Below are positions 12,691 to 25,441 of a stretch of 64,000 nucleotides of DNA, one piece after another; within the stretch, counting starts at the first letter, position 1; the number at the start of each line of letters is the position of its first letter. The notes under the pieces are model-generated. The model did no database searches and was not told where the DNA came from. It saw nothing but the letters and a program-made list of their open reading frames with translations. This DNA comes from Pseudoscleropodium purum (Eukaryota; Streptophyta; Bryopsida; Hypnales; Brachytheciaceae), in NCBI GenBank assembly GCA_963969395.1, contig OZ017795.1:33895063-33959062 (forward strand), given 5' to 3'. The position numbers and the translations under genes are program-made.

Positions 12691-12960
12691 ATATTTACAT
12701 AAGTCATACCATATGAATATTCCATATCTATACAATGTATGATATTAATATTCCATACCCACATCTTGTATTGTATGAATATTCCATATTAGACATTTAA
12801 TTTCAATTCATCATACTTCTACGTATATTTGCATGTAATGTATATATTAAATTTGTATCAAAGTTTTTGTTTTTGTTTTTAATTTTGAGAGGTAGCTGGA
12901 TGAATCAAGTGTTTTATTTTACTTTTTATAAATATGTTGGAAGGGTCATAGGGAGATGAT

Positions 12961-14454
12961 GCCTTTTTTTGTAGGATAGTGTATTAATGTGAAAGAAGAC
13001 ATAATATTCCTTTACAATTGTTTTGAGAAAAGTACATATTACATGCAAAGGTAAGAATATTACTTATCTATTTGTTTGTTCGCTAAGTTCTACTTCACAA
13101 ATGAAATATGAGCTCCATTACTACTAACCAAATTTACATTAAATCATGTTCATAAAAGCATGATTACCATAGAGTGAATTGGCCTTTGTCTTTGCAATGA
13201 AAATTTTTATTTATTTTTCATCCCAAATGGTATATTTGCATTTATATAGATTAAAGATTGTTTTGGTTTTGTATCCATGTAATTTTTTCACAAATTGTCA
13301 TATATTCACAATGAATGAAATTTCGTGTCCTTTCAAATTTAAGTGGATGTGAAAAAGTTTTAATTATTTTTAATTTTATTTTCAATACACGCATAGAAGT
13401 GGGCCATGTGCAATGTGTTGTATCTGTATTGTTAATGATTCAAGGTAGTGGTTCATTTATTTGCTTTGATGGTTGCCCAAACTCAATAGAGTGACAATAG
13501 ATTCATCTATTTTCTTTAACACTCTAGTCATGTTGACCATCAGTTCAAAACCCTTCCAACACTATGGCTTTAGTAGTGAAGTTTTCAATATGTAGTTCAT
13601 TAATTCATCTGAATGAGATGCAAAACTAAGAGCTCTAATGGCATAGATCTTAGTTTCAATGAGACAACTAGAATGGTCCCGTTTTAATGAATATAGAGTT
13701 GGTTGCTCTCAATTTTCCTTATTATGAGTCCATGATGGAACTGAATTCTTTCCAAAAACATTGTAAGAAGTATATAGCTACACTTATTAGTGCACGTGAT
13801 ACTACTTTCCTATAAGTCACGTTATTTTTAGAGTAATGGAGTTTATGTATGTTGAAAATATTATCTTAATGTACTAATATCTATAGAAAGGATTCTTGTA
13901 GAGAGGGTACTATTGTATGTGAAATTCATCTTGCGTTGTCACTAATAGGAAAAATTATTGTAGCTACTTTTATACAACTCAATGACAAGAAGAAAACTTA
14001 GAACATTTCTACCTAGCAAAATCAAGTAATCATTTCCATGATTGCTACCTTTGATTGAATGGGGGTCTTGATAGGAACTATTCTTTGGATATTACTTACC
14101 CTCTTCATATTTCTTAGTGAATCTAGAGAAATATCCCTTTCCATCCTTAGAGTCCAGGAAATATTGCAAATCCCTCGTGACATTGAGGAAAAAATATTGA
14201 GTTGAATACATGGAGAAGTAAAATGACCTTGCTATGTGCTTTATGCTTTAGGAGTTTGACTTCTCTTCATTTATAATGAAATGATCTCCAACAATCAAAG
14301 TTGTAATGATATGTATTATTGCATGTATGTTTTATGGTGCAGAGCTTTGAATTAGTCAAGACAAGATTTTGCAATTGACAAAGATCTTGAGATTGAGTTG
14401 CAAGTCTATATATTATTTATCTTCCTTGGTTGGAAGGCTAGCTCCAATTTTCAC
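12961..14454 (+). other. 5' flanking region of ankyrin gene A
   Basis: AT-rich region between the duplicon repeats and the first exon. The last ~200 bp (from about 14245, including ttcttcatttataatgaaat and the later TGCAGAGCTTTGAATTA) is conserved at 31500-31640 upstream of copy B. No TATA element can be assigned with confidence. An in-frame upstream ATG at 14398 exists but is not supported by copy B. Confidence 0.4.
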
Positions 14455-17400
14455 ATGGCGTCCGAGATCATGTCTGATCCTCCACACATGTTGAAGAGTG
14501 AAGTGCCACAAAGTTCTATGGGAAGGGAACCTCAAGGCATTACCATAAATCAAGGTTCACTAAACAACTTGATAGATTGTATCACACAACTGAAACAAGA
14601 ACTTCAACAGATTTCAGAGGCACAAAAAAGTATTCAAGAGTTGAAGAAGCAAGATACACAACGAACTTTGGTACCATCGGGATTATCGCCACCTGAGGTG
14701 GAAGAATTTCGAGCTTACTTATCATCTAGCAATTGTGCTGAATTGCTGAAAAAGGTCAAAGAACCTCATGCCGAACTATTCTTAGAGATAGTTGATGGAG
14801 ACAATTTGAGGTCGGCATTGCATGTGGCTGTTTTGGAAGGCTCTATAGATCTTGTTCGTGCACTCATGACGAAACTAAAGGAACTCTTTGGTGACAAAGA
14901 CTCAAAATGGGATGAACATGAATTTATTCTAAAAAAAGACAAATCAGGACTTTCTGCGATAGACATGGCTACTTTGATTGGGAACAAAGAGACAATTTCA
15001 TGTCTTCGCGAAGAAGGCCTACATGTTCCTGATGATCTTGAACCACACTATCCAGTTCCTACTTCTGAAGCTGAAAAAACTAAATTGCGTGAGGAGGCAT
15101 TTCATTTACTTGAGGAGCAAGTTTCTATTGAGTCAAGTGACCAAGGAATTCGGCAATTATCTTTACAAGAGTGGTTAGATGAGAACCACATAGACTTTGT
15201 CTATTGCCTTCATGATACTTCAAAGGCTCTTGAATTTGTGAAGCTTGTGTATGGCAATGGAGATTTTCCTTTTCTCGAGCGTCTTCTCAAAGTTCGAGAT
15301 AGCCTTGGCAAATCTCCATTGCATGCTCATGTTGACGATCCTAATTTCGAAACCTTCTTCCTAAAATTGGTTTCACACTTTCCTGGCCTTGATTGGGACG
15401 TGCTAGATTTTTGTGGGAGGACCCCCTTGCATTGGGCAGCTGCTTTAGGGAAAAAGGAGGTAGTCACTTTTTTGGTAGAACCGAAAAGAGCAGATCCCAA
15501 TGCAACATATGGCAGGGTTTCTAAGCTAACACCATTGCATCTAGCAGTAATTCATAATCAAGTTGAAGTGGTGGAGGCTCTCTTGGAAGTTCCAAAAGAA
15601 CAACATCTTGATGTCAATGCCGTTTGCGGATGGCAAATCACCCTTTTGGATAGGATCCCCAAGACGCAATGGACCCCGATTCAACTAGCAGCATACATGG
15701 GACATAAACGAATCTTGAGAAAGTTCTTGAAGGTTTGTAATTCTTTTTTCAATTCCTTAATGTGGTATAAATATAGAAAAATCTCCATGAAATTTTAAAA
15801 TGTTTTTTGTAATGGAAACTTGATTCTTTGTTTATGTAGAATATACATATGTATTAGATAAGGATTTTTTTATAACAAAATTCTTTTAATACAATGGGCA
15901 AAAGTAAAATTAATCATAACTTTTGAAAGACTTTTCAAATGACATGTCATAGAGTGATAAATACATTTCATCTATGAGAAACAATGACATGTTACAATAA
16001 AATGCGTAACAATGATACAAAATTAACATACAATGGTATCCTAACAATAGCATGCTTTCACTTTGCAATGAGCTATCCCTATGGAATATATTATCGGATG
16101 ACTTTGAATACAATATGATTTTTAAGCATGTCCCATGCATTATTTATCTACTTTTACAAGCACAATCAATAACTAAGGAAGTTTAAATCAAACTTATTGT
16201 AAGTGTGTATGCAAATGACTATAATGCAAATAATTCTAGGTGAGCCCTTTCCTTAATAAACCTAAAAAATACATGCTTGCAAAAACTACATATTATTATT
16301 ACTATTATTATTCTGATTATTTTGTTCAATTATTATGATCCAATATTCAAATATGTACAACTTTATGAGGTTCTATATGAAGTGTAAATGATTTTTGGAA
16401 ACTTTTATCTTAAGGCCTCTACTAGTAATTACAAATTTGAACAATTCACATCGAGGGTGCAATAATAGAAATATTCTTGTAGATGATCATATTCACCACT
16501 CATATCCTTCCAAGTAATATGTCTTTAGAGTCATGGAGTGAATCCAATGTTTTCTTTGGGATTTTTCAGTACACTATGTCACATTTCATTTTTTTCAAAA
16601 GGAAACGGTCCATAATCCTAGGCCATCTCCTACTTAGACAACACTTTTCTAACATACCTACTCAATCTTAATGTAGTACTCAAACAAATCTATATCATAT
16701 TCCATTGGGAAAGCTATGATGTACCTATCATTACCTAATTTTGTTGATGAAACCATGTGTTTGTACTTACATTGTTCCAAAATTGTAGGAAGAAACTTCA
16801 TACATAAATCAATATATAGAAAGTAGGTAATGATCATAGACATGACAATAATGTTGTGGTTTATTTTTGAAACTTGTGTTAGGATTCGCGCACATATGAT
16901 CCTGGACTCATGAATGGAAAACAGAGGCCTAAAACGCACAATATGATTCCTGCATTACATCTTGCAGCATCTCAATTTTATCCTTCAGCTATGAAGACTT
17001 TGGTGGATTGTAAAAAGATGGATACATTGATAGAAGATGGAGACAAGAATACAGCTCTACATTATGCAACCAAGCATGCACATGGAAAACCACAAGTCCA
17101 TCCTAGTCTTTTTGTCTATGTTACAGTGTCCCATTTCACTTCAAAGCCCCCTAAACCAAGGGACCTAAGTGATCATGACATTAACGCATGCATGGACATA
17201 TTGATGCAATCAGGTGTACATATGGAGTCAAAAAACAATATTGAAAAGACACCAAATCTACATCCTACATGTTCCCAGGGAGTGAAATCTTGGTGGCTAG
17301 ATAAAATGGCAAAAGAATACCAAGAAGTCAAAAACAATTTGAGCGCTGCAGCAAATGCAGTCTCAGTAACTGCAGCGTTGGTGGCTACAGCATCATTTGT

Positions 17401-17917
17401 GGGGCCTTTGCAACCACCTCTAGGATTATTGGACGACGGAAATCAAACATGGCTAGACGGATATAGCCAAGTGAAACACACTTCAGTCCAAGTATTTCTC
17501 TTTTGTGACAATTTATCCTTCTACCTTGCAATTGCCGCCATCGTGCTTGCCATGCTTCCATCTTGGCCATTACCACATGAAGGGCTTGTACAAGAAGTCT
17601 CTATCGCTCGAAGATGTGTACAAGGTTCGGTTCTCCTTTTATTTGCATCTATCATATTTGTGATATGTGCATTTACTGCAGCAAGTATTTCCATTGTGCC
17701 AGACCAACGATGGCAGTACATGACTCTTACTGTGATTTCTATAAGCTTGGGTGTATTGATATGTTTTTTAATCCTATCTCTTTCCTTCATGAGGCTCTTG
17801 GCATTGTTTCCATCGAACAATAAAGTTGCCAAGAAGATATCAGTTGTGGCAACACGGATTTTGCTATGGGAGCCGGATACATCTTCTACTAATAAAAGAT
17901 GTGACCACGTCCAATGA
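14455..17917 (+). CDS. Ankyrin-repeat membrane protein with variant PGG domain (copy A, intact)
   Basis: Two exons, 14455-15732 and 16883-17917, join in phase 0 (donor AAG|GTTTGT, acceptor TTAG|GATTCG) to give 770 aa. I chose the ATG at 14455 (MASEIMSD) because homology with copy B is continuous there; an upstream in-frame ATG at 14398 would add 19 residues. Residues about 38-66 look like a coiled coil. Ankyrin repeats begin near 118 (SALHVAVLEGS), with strong units at 321-340 (GRTPLHWAAALGKKEVV), 358-378 (TPLHLAVIHNQVEVVEALL), 407-425, 448-468 (PALHLAASQF) and 481-490. From about 574 a PGG-like segment (NNLSAAANAVSVTAALVATA) runs into PLQPPLG instead of the usual PGG. Four hydrophobic segments follow or overlap it (about 580-600, 628-650, 672-700, 706-733). 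In plants this architecture marks membrane proteins of the ACD6/ITN1 type, often linked to defence or stress signalling; that role is inference. AATAAA at 18343 is a possible poly(A) signal. Confidence 0.88.
15733..16882 (+). other. Intron of ankyrin gene A
   Basis: GT at 15733-15734 and AG at 16881-16882. The 1150 bp intron is AT-rich and is recognisably conserved with the corresponding intron of copy B (33059 to about 34126). In B and C the acceptor position is mutated. No gene lies inside. Confidence 0.85.
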
Positions 17918-19100
17918 ATGAATGTGGAAGCTTCTTCTTCATTGTTCATAACAAGTAGATTGAACCTATGAGAATGAAGGAGAATTCTAAGGATTGATGT
18001 ATAAATTATAGTATTTCTATGGAGAATTTTTGTTTTGGAAAAAAATTTAGGAATTAATGTGTAATAGAAGTGGTATATAGTTGTACTTAAATAAGTTGTA
18101 TAGATTTTATAGTGCCACTTCAATGTTTCATAAAGATAATGTTTTGAGGTAGTAAACTTGTATTTTACATTTAGAATTATTCAACTTCAACCTATAGTTG
18201 CATGTATTGTTGATGCCTTGGAGCATGTATTTCATATTGTACATTGATTTTCTAGTTGAATATATACAACATTGTCTTGATGAATGCATGTTTTTTTCAA
18301 GGCAATATATACATATATTTTTGTTGCTTATCAATTTCATTTAATAAAAACATTGAAATAACTGGCATGAAGGGTCATTGCAAGAAACACTTGTCTATTT
18401 TTTTGTCCCTATGTCCTTGGCAAAGTGGTCTTTTGCTCATAACTTTTGGGTTGTATGTTTATTTTCTATAGAATTTGAAGTGAAGGTACATGTGGTAGTT
18501 GTAAACATTGAGTAGTCTTTTGTAATTCTCAGAAATTAGTTTATTATTTTTAAATTGTCCCAATTGGATGTCATTTGTCAACCTTGACCATTTAGGGATT
18601 TTTAGGATCCTTTTTGACCCAATATGTGAAGTTGAAGTTCAATTGGGAAACAAAGACTTCTATTGAAGTTCTACAAGCCTACAAAGAGCTTTCTAAAAAA
18701 TAGTGAAGTGTCTATCTTTTACTTGTACTCACAATGCACTATCTTCATATACTTGTAAAAAACACAATTTTTCTCTTGAAGGCTCAAATGGTTGAAAAGA
18801 AGGGCCTTTAAGTAAGAAAAAATGGAAATTTTTAGTATGTGAATAAACCTACCATTTCCACAAAATCAAATTTCAATATTTTTTATTTTATTATATTTTA
18901 TATTCTCTTTTTCTCTGCAAAACTTTTAAAGATAAATTTTTCTACACTTGAATTTTCAGACACATACAATTTAAATGCTTTACAAATTATCCATATTTTA
19001 TTTTATTTTGAAAAGATGAATTCCCAAAGTCACACTTTTCACAATACTAGGCTATTTTGAGACCTAGGGAGATCACTCTTCATAATTTAAGGTATATACT
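17918..19100. repeat. 3' part of duplicon A
   Basis: Sequence after the ankyrin stop is conserved at 35198-36360 (block B) and in part at 47040-47480 (block C). Landmarks include ATGTTGATGCCTTG-like sequence near 18205 and GGCATGAAGGGTCATT at 18364. It includes the 3' UTR of copy A. No further gene is seen. Confidence 0.7.
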
Positions 19101-20551
19101 TGAGTTAAGAGGGTATTTGATGTGGGGCTATTTACCTTCATTATGGTATTTAAGATGATCCTATTTTTATATATAAAGCTACCAAAGGCATATTTTTAAT
19201 ACCCTATGATTTTTTATAAATTCATTCATGTGATTTTTAAAGGTGTGCTATCTTACATATATAACTTATATGTTCCAATTTTTTCATACACATATATAAC
19301 ATACACTTTAGTCTTATATTTAGGCTTAATTATATATATATATATATATATATATGCATTACTAGTGTTGTAGTACAATTTCTAATGATAACAAATAAGA
19401 ATGTACAATTCAACCCTACTTTTGGGTATTTCAAAATTCTATGCCATGTATTCCAAATAACCTAGTATAGAGAGGAATAAGCAACATTATAAAAGCATCA
19501 AAGTGATCAAATATAGTCATGATGATGAAACTATAAAAAGCACCAACATTAGCAATATAACATGAAGTCATGAATAGCGTGAAAAATTGACATTCTAAAA
19601 CCACTATAGATTCACATAAGAACATGACCTTAACTATAGCAAAAGACTGTATTTTATCTATTCATATCCATTTGCAATGGTTTTGAATTTAGGATAAAAA
19701 AAAAGAGTGTTTATAAAACACTAGCATAAAAGGATGATTCCAAATATTTACAAGCATTTGTACAAATAGTTTAAGCAATATAGAGTTTAGGGTATTAAAA
19801 CATGAAGAAGATTCCACACAACTACTACAGATCAACAACTTGACCAATAGCGACAACTCCAAATCACACTACACCTTTGATGTCACATGTTTAGTTATTG
19901 TAGATCAATAGTTTGACCAAAATGACAACTCCAAATCATGCTATCCCTTTGATGTTGCTTGTACAACTCTAATGTTGGCCAATTTGCACCAACCCATCCC
20001 CTTCTTCAAATAAACCGCCCACAAAGCTTCATTCAACTTCCATGATCTTTAGCCCCAAGTGAAGTGACCACCTATAATTTGCACCTTGGTAATTATAACA
20101 ACACAACCAACACATGTATACAACAAACTAACTACATACCAATTCATCACACTTTTCCCACCTAATTCTAATAATATTATAAATGCTCAATACATTTTAC
20201 TCAACACTAACAAACAATGAGCACTCTAAAACTTCAAACTGAAATTTTTGTTAACTATATGATAATTTGCACTTGAATCCTAGCGAGGTAATACAATTTT
20301 ATGTCCAAAACTTCACACCTATTCTAGATACAATATTCTATAATGTAAACTAATCCTTAAATCTAAACTCCAATTATTAAGCATGAAAAAATAATTTAGA
20401 ACCTAATAAATGAATAAAATAATATCAAATGAATTTTCCAATTTTTAATCTATCTTATGCTTATAATTCTTTCATCCAATCTCAAGAACCTTTAAACAAT
20501 AATGTTATACAATAACTTTAAAGATGCAAAATGAGAATGCCTTTATAAAAT
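19101..20551. other. Intergenic AT-rich DNA with a small tandem duplication
   Basis: A (TA)n run lies at about 19331-19355. A ~80 bp direct duplication lies at about 19815-19960 (AGATCAACAACTTGACCAA versus AGATCAATAGTTTGACCAA, each followed by GACAACTCCAAATCA and CCTTTGATGT). Otherwise nothing recognised. Confidence 0.5.
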
Positions 20552-23500
20552 TTATATTCTTGTAGCTACAAACTCATTAAGAGAAACAACATCCTCTTGA
20601 TCTAATGAAATTTTTTTAGAATTTGTATTATATTTTAAAGTCACAGTTGCAATTATAGAATCAACATCTATCCATTTGTGGTCTGAATGGTTATACTTAA
20701 ATTTGCAATGTCCAGGGGCTTTGCTGAACGAATTAAGTAGTACCATAGCAAAGGGCAAAGAAATACCTTTTTTACTAGTTTGAATAGATCAGTTCATGAG
20801 GTCAATAAGCTATCTAGACAAGCCCCACTTTGTCCCAACTCGTCTTTTCATTTTTTGAACCCGCCCAATCCACCAAGTTCCTTCATCTACAACCTTATGT
20901 ATACTAGAAGGTGCTCCACTTTGTGCACCTTGCCCCTTTTTCCTTTTCAAAGCAAACTTTACAGTAGAGGACTTGTTTAAGGTGCTTCTTTGTAAAAAGA
21001 AAACACCATAGTCGGAACCAAATCGTAATAGACATGTATTAGTGGAACCAGCAGCTGAAATATAGTCTTCATTGTTATTAAAATAAATTGAATTACACAC
21101 CCTTGTTAACCTATCTTTGGAAAAAAAAGGATTTGCATTCAATTGTGACACTAAGGTGGATTTATATATTTGACAACCTCCAAATTCAACTACAAGCACA
21201 ATTTGATTTGGAATAATCATAATAGACACTTGTGGTTCTTGGGAGTCTAACATTTCATTGAAAACATCACGAGTCTCATCTTCAAGTAATGCCAAAGAAT
21301 CAAGACCATCATCTACAAGTTCATCTTCTAAAACATCTTCAAGAAGATAATGAAAGTTAGAATTCTCACTATGTTCTTCAGAATTTACCATAGATGGCAC
21401 TTGCAAGGCCTCTTGAAGTACCTCTAAATCACCATCTTCACTAGCAATAGATGATCTGCTTGGTACAAATGCTAAGTGTTTACTATCAGCTTTTTCAAAC
21501 TTCTATGGAGTATGAAACCAATCTTTTTTTTTGGCTACATTTGAAGGGGCCATGTTCAAAATTCGCAAGAGTTTTTTGGCTTCTTTGAAGCCCTCTTGCA
21601 ATGCTTGGATGACTTGTTCATCTTCACAAATCAGACTATAGTCTTCCAATTCACAAGGAGTTTCACCATCCTCTAAAGGGTGCAATTTCACCCACACATT
21701 CTCCATTTTATTGTGTACACTTCCAAACTTTAATCCATTGTTGCCATACTCAATATCTGCCAATTGATTCAAGGTATTTGCAGACCCCACCAACTCATGA
21801 AAATCATAAGCCCTCTCTAATCCTACCATGCCACTAATTTTAGAAAAAAAGATTTCACATGAATCACTACCTATGAGATGGAGAGGAACATGTAAATGTG
21901 GATACTTGTCCCTAAAGTGAGTAACTAACAATACCACAAAATGACATGAGAGTTGTACATCAATAAAACGTTGTTGGGATACAAAGATCTCAAATGCATT
22001 AGAGTTTTGAGAATTCCCCAAAACTAAAAGGTCACCATGTTGGAGCCAAAGCTTCCAAAGGTGGGAAAAAACAACTTTTGTAGCAAGAGCTAACCTAGAT
22101 CTCAAATCAAGTAGAGGAGAAGCAAAAGTATCTAAGTAATTTGCACACACTTCTAAGTACATTTTTGTATCCAAAGTATGCTCTAGATGAACATTAGGTG
22201 TTATCCTCAACTTAGCTAAGCACATTCAGGTCTTTTTTTGGCATATACGTTGGGCATATATTCAATTCTGTCTGTCCTTCCTATCTATATCTTTAGTCTT
22301 CAGCCCATGTTCATCAAATGTAAATTTGTTATACACAAGACCTAAATGTTGAAGACAAGCAACATGACCACCTAGTTGGAGGACCCTTACTAGGGAATCC
22401 ATTGGATTAACTAACTTCTTCCCATTGTGGATGTAGTCTTGGTCATGAAGACCAATGCATCATCTATATCATCTAATTGAGCTGTCAACAACCAACCAAA
22501 CCAATTCACCTTCAATCGTTCTCTAGTTGTAATCTTATAATCCTCCAACATCAATTGGCGCCTACTTGAATCACCATCACTTGCATGGCCTACAATTGGC
22601 CCAATTAATTCCTTGCACTCTTTATCCCACAACTGGTCAATAATTTTCCATTGTTTTCAAACCCATAAGGAGTCAAAACAATTACATGTATTGTAAACCA
22701 CCAAAACAAGTCATGGCAATTTGTCGTGTAGAGGATTCGCTACAATCACCATGGCAAATCTTCCCACCTTGTAAGTATGAAAACTTTCAACAATTTTATT
22801 ATATCCAATCTCTCCAGCCCCTACAACAGGCTTAAATGATGATACACATATATGATTTTCCATTATACCACAAAATTTAGCCAAGGTATCCCATTTCTAC
22901 TCCCATTCTACTCTAGATTTAATCTTTGTTTCATCTTCTATTAATATAACAGGTACTTCTCCTACAATCCTATGGACTTCTTTTGCATCTTTGTATATTT
23001 GTGCCATTGAGGCAAAAATCTTACTATGCTCCCTAGGAATGAACTGTACACCTTTCTTATTTTCCCTTTCTATTGTATTAAATGTTGGACCAAAGAAGTT
23101 CAATGAAAATAGGTCACATATCTTCCTACCCCCATAAATTTTCATAGTTTGACCAAAAGACTTTGTATTGCTTGAAAACCTATATCCTTGTTTATCCCTA
23201 TTTATGTTGAATGCAACATCCCTCATAAAATCCCAAAGAACAGGCTTCCCTCCAAATGCACGTGATCTATGAGTAGAAATAATGTCATTATAGAATTTAA
23301 CCAAATTTTGGGTACTAGACGCTTCTTTTGTAGCTTCTTTTAAAGTAGGCCTTTTAACCCTCAATTGCACAATGCATGCTTTTGCTGCCCAATGATACAT
23401 TCTTTCAAGCCTCAATTTCTTTGTGATTACCCTACTATGACTTGACAACTCAATCACTTGCAAATACTCCAATCTGCATCCCTTGTTTGTACCTCTAGTA

Positions 23501-25441
23501 CCCTATTTCTCTAAGGCTCTATCCTCATATACTACACACATCTTGAAATCTTGCTCTTGCTAAATTTGGCTACAAAAACTACAACATAAACCAGGAAAAG
23601 AAGTGCTAGATGTACTAAACTGAGCACATTTTTTATGCCTAAATGTACCATTGACATTGACACACTTACTATCTACCTGAAATGATTGACGAAGATGTGG
23701 TTCAAGATACCAATTGACACCAAAATGTAGGTCATTAAGCAAACCATCCACAACACAAGTATTACTAGCATAAACACATGTAGGTCCTCTGAACCTCCAA
23801 CACTTTAATCCAAGCAAATGAGAACGATTCAACAAGGGAGGTTCACCTTCTTGGTTGTTGTCTCCACCACTTTTGAACCAATCATGCAAATCCTTTTGGT
23901 TTGAATTGACAATGCCACTTGATTTTCGAGCTGGCCTTCCCTCTGGTGGGATCACTTAGTATATCTATAACATACTATGTGCGTCAAAGTGATTTTTTGG
24001 ACCCCTATATACTTTTTGATAAACTATAATTTTAACTTATAATTTTGAGCTTAGTTTAACAATGATTATAAGTTTCCATTGCCAAAATTCCCAACTCAAA
24101 TAACTTATGAAATGATTTGTAGAAGAGGTTGAAAAATGAACTGAAATGGCATGTTTTTCAACTCAAATATTTGTAGAGAATACATTTAGATCACCATTGC
24201 AACATTATTCAAGGAAAATTAAATTTCAATAGAGTTATTTTTAGCAATTTTTTGTTCATTTTTTAGACAACTTTTTCTTATAGAAAATAGGGGTGTGAAA
24301 GTTATTTTCAGCTCTAGAGTGTATCTTTTTTCTTCAAAATTTTTTAATTAATTATAAATAACAAATAAAAATACCAATAATTCACAATATAAACTTTCAA
24401 AGTAGAGGAATCTCCTCATATTTTTTTTCTTTTCCTTTCACTTAAATTTTAGGACATAAAATAGGGGGTCAAAAATCTTAATGCACGTAGTTTCTAATGG
24501 ATACTCTAAGTGATCTCCCCGGGGCCTTCCCTTCTTTCCAATGGTCAATGCTGGACATGTATTCTTGGCATTGTGAACATCTTCTAACACTTTCTCATGT
24601 TTTGTTCCACAAAGGTGGTTCCTAAGTTTAGCGTCAAGGTTTCTTTTTGGTGGACATAATTGAAAAAAATCCCCACATTAAGTTCACTTAACCTTAAACT
24701 AAAAGTTTTTAACCTTAGCACAATCAGGGCCTCCAACTACCACAAAAGAAAGAGGGTTTGAGAAAACACTTTGATTAACACCATCTATAACTTTCACACC
24801 TTCATCTATCAAAACGTTGTGATCTACAACAGTTAAGATGACTATCTTTCCTTTTGGTGCAGCTGACTGAGGGTGATTACAAAAATCAACACCCTTCCTT
24901 CTACACCAACTATGTATGTGTCCATTTGACATTAGATGGCTTTTTCGAAAATTTGAAAACAAATTTGAAGCAATGATTTTTGTTTGACCACCACTACCAC
25001 CTCCAATATCCTTGCAACATTCCTCACAATAAACCTTTAGAACTCCAACCCCATCCTAATTCCAAGACTTCAAGGACCAATTGTGGTCTTCAAGGAAAAT
25101 CTGCTTAAGTTCATTCCTCAATTTTCCTCTCTTTTAAAATAAAATTCCATAACTTCTTTTGGAATTAAAAGTGATTTTAGCAATGATCCAGATTCTGAAG
25201 AACTAACCCTAGAACAAGCTTATGGATTTATTGAAATACCCTCAACAGCAACTTTTTGGCAAGGAATACCTTCAACTTCTATTGCCTCAGATGGAGTTGA
25301 TTTGAAGATAAAGGACTCACTACTAGCATGATGACGCTTATAAACATTGACTACCTCAAACTCCACGGGAATGATGTACATCTCTGGTAAGATGGTGTTC
25401 AACTTCTCAAGGTTGACATTAATTCTCACTTTGTCTTCCAC
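20552..25441 (-). pseudogene. Decayed transposase-like gene (candidate DDE/RNase H-fold)
   Basis: A series of minus-strand fragments in one order, with stops and frame breaks: 25441-25220, 24962-24699, 23955-23560, 23472-22897, then open sequence to 22632-22411, 22225-21503 and 21406-20810. The core reads as one protein. A segment with GGRKICDLFSLNF is followed by VPVILIEDETKIKSRVEWE and a stop; the frame resumes with KFCGIMENHICVSSF, then IVANPLHDKLP, GHASDGDSSRRQLMLEDY and finally LIGSDSCEIFFSKISG. The spaced Asp (EDET), Asp (SDGD) and Glu (SCEIFF) could be a DDE triad. A cysteine-rich stretch in 23560-23955 may be a DNA-binding part. I cannot name the superfamily. At least two in-frame stops (VEWE-stop, KLP-stop) show it is dead. 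No terminal inverted repeats were identified. Confidence 0.6.

Larger units (their letters stand above)
10800..12960. repeat. Duplicon block upstream of ankyrin gene A
   Basis: The order of landmarks here (TCTCTTTCCAATCCAATGT at 10917, the TAATAAGTTGGACCAAG segment at 10985, the GAGGTCTAAGCACCTTTGTT segment near 11810, the GAGGGAATGTCACCCA segment at 12412, CATATTCC-rich DNA to 12850, then GGATGAATCAAG at 12898) is repeated at 28325-30370 upstream of ankyrin copy B. It therefore belongs to the segmental duplication that carries the ankyrin genes. Confidence 0.75.

Noticed and set aside
12445..12764. Frames on both strands rich in Y-I and S-L dipeptides
   Set aside because: Direct translation of the compound microsatellite.
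17521..18123. 200 aa minus-strand frame opposite the end of ankyrin gene A
   Set aside because: Antisense shadow of exon 2 and its 3' UTR; the partially conserved frame in copy B (34774-35046) simply reflects the homologous coding strand.
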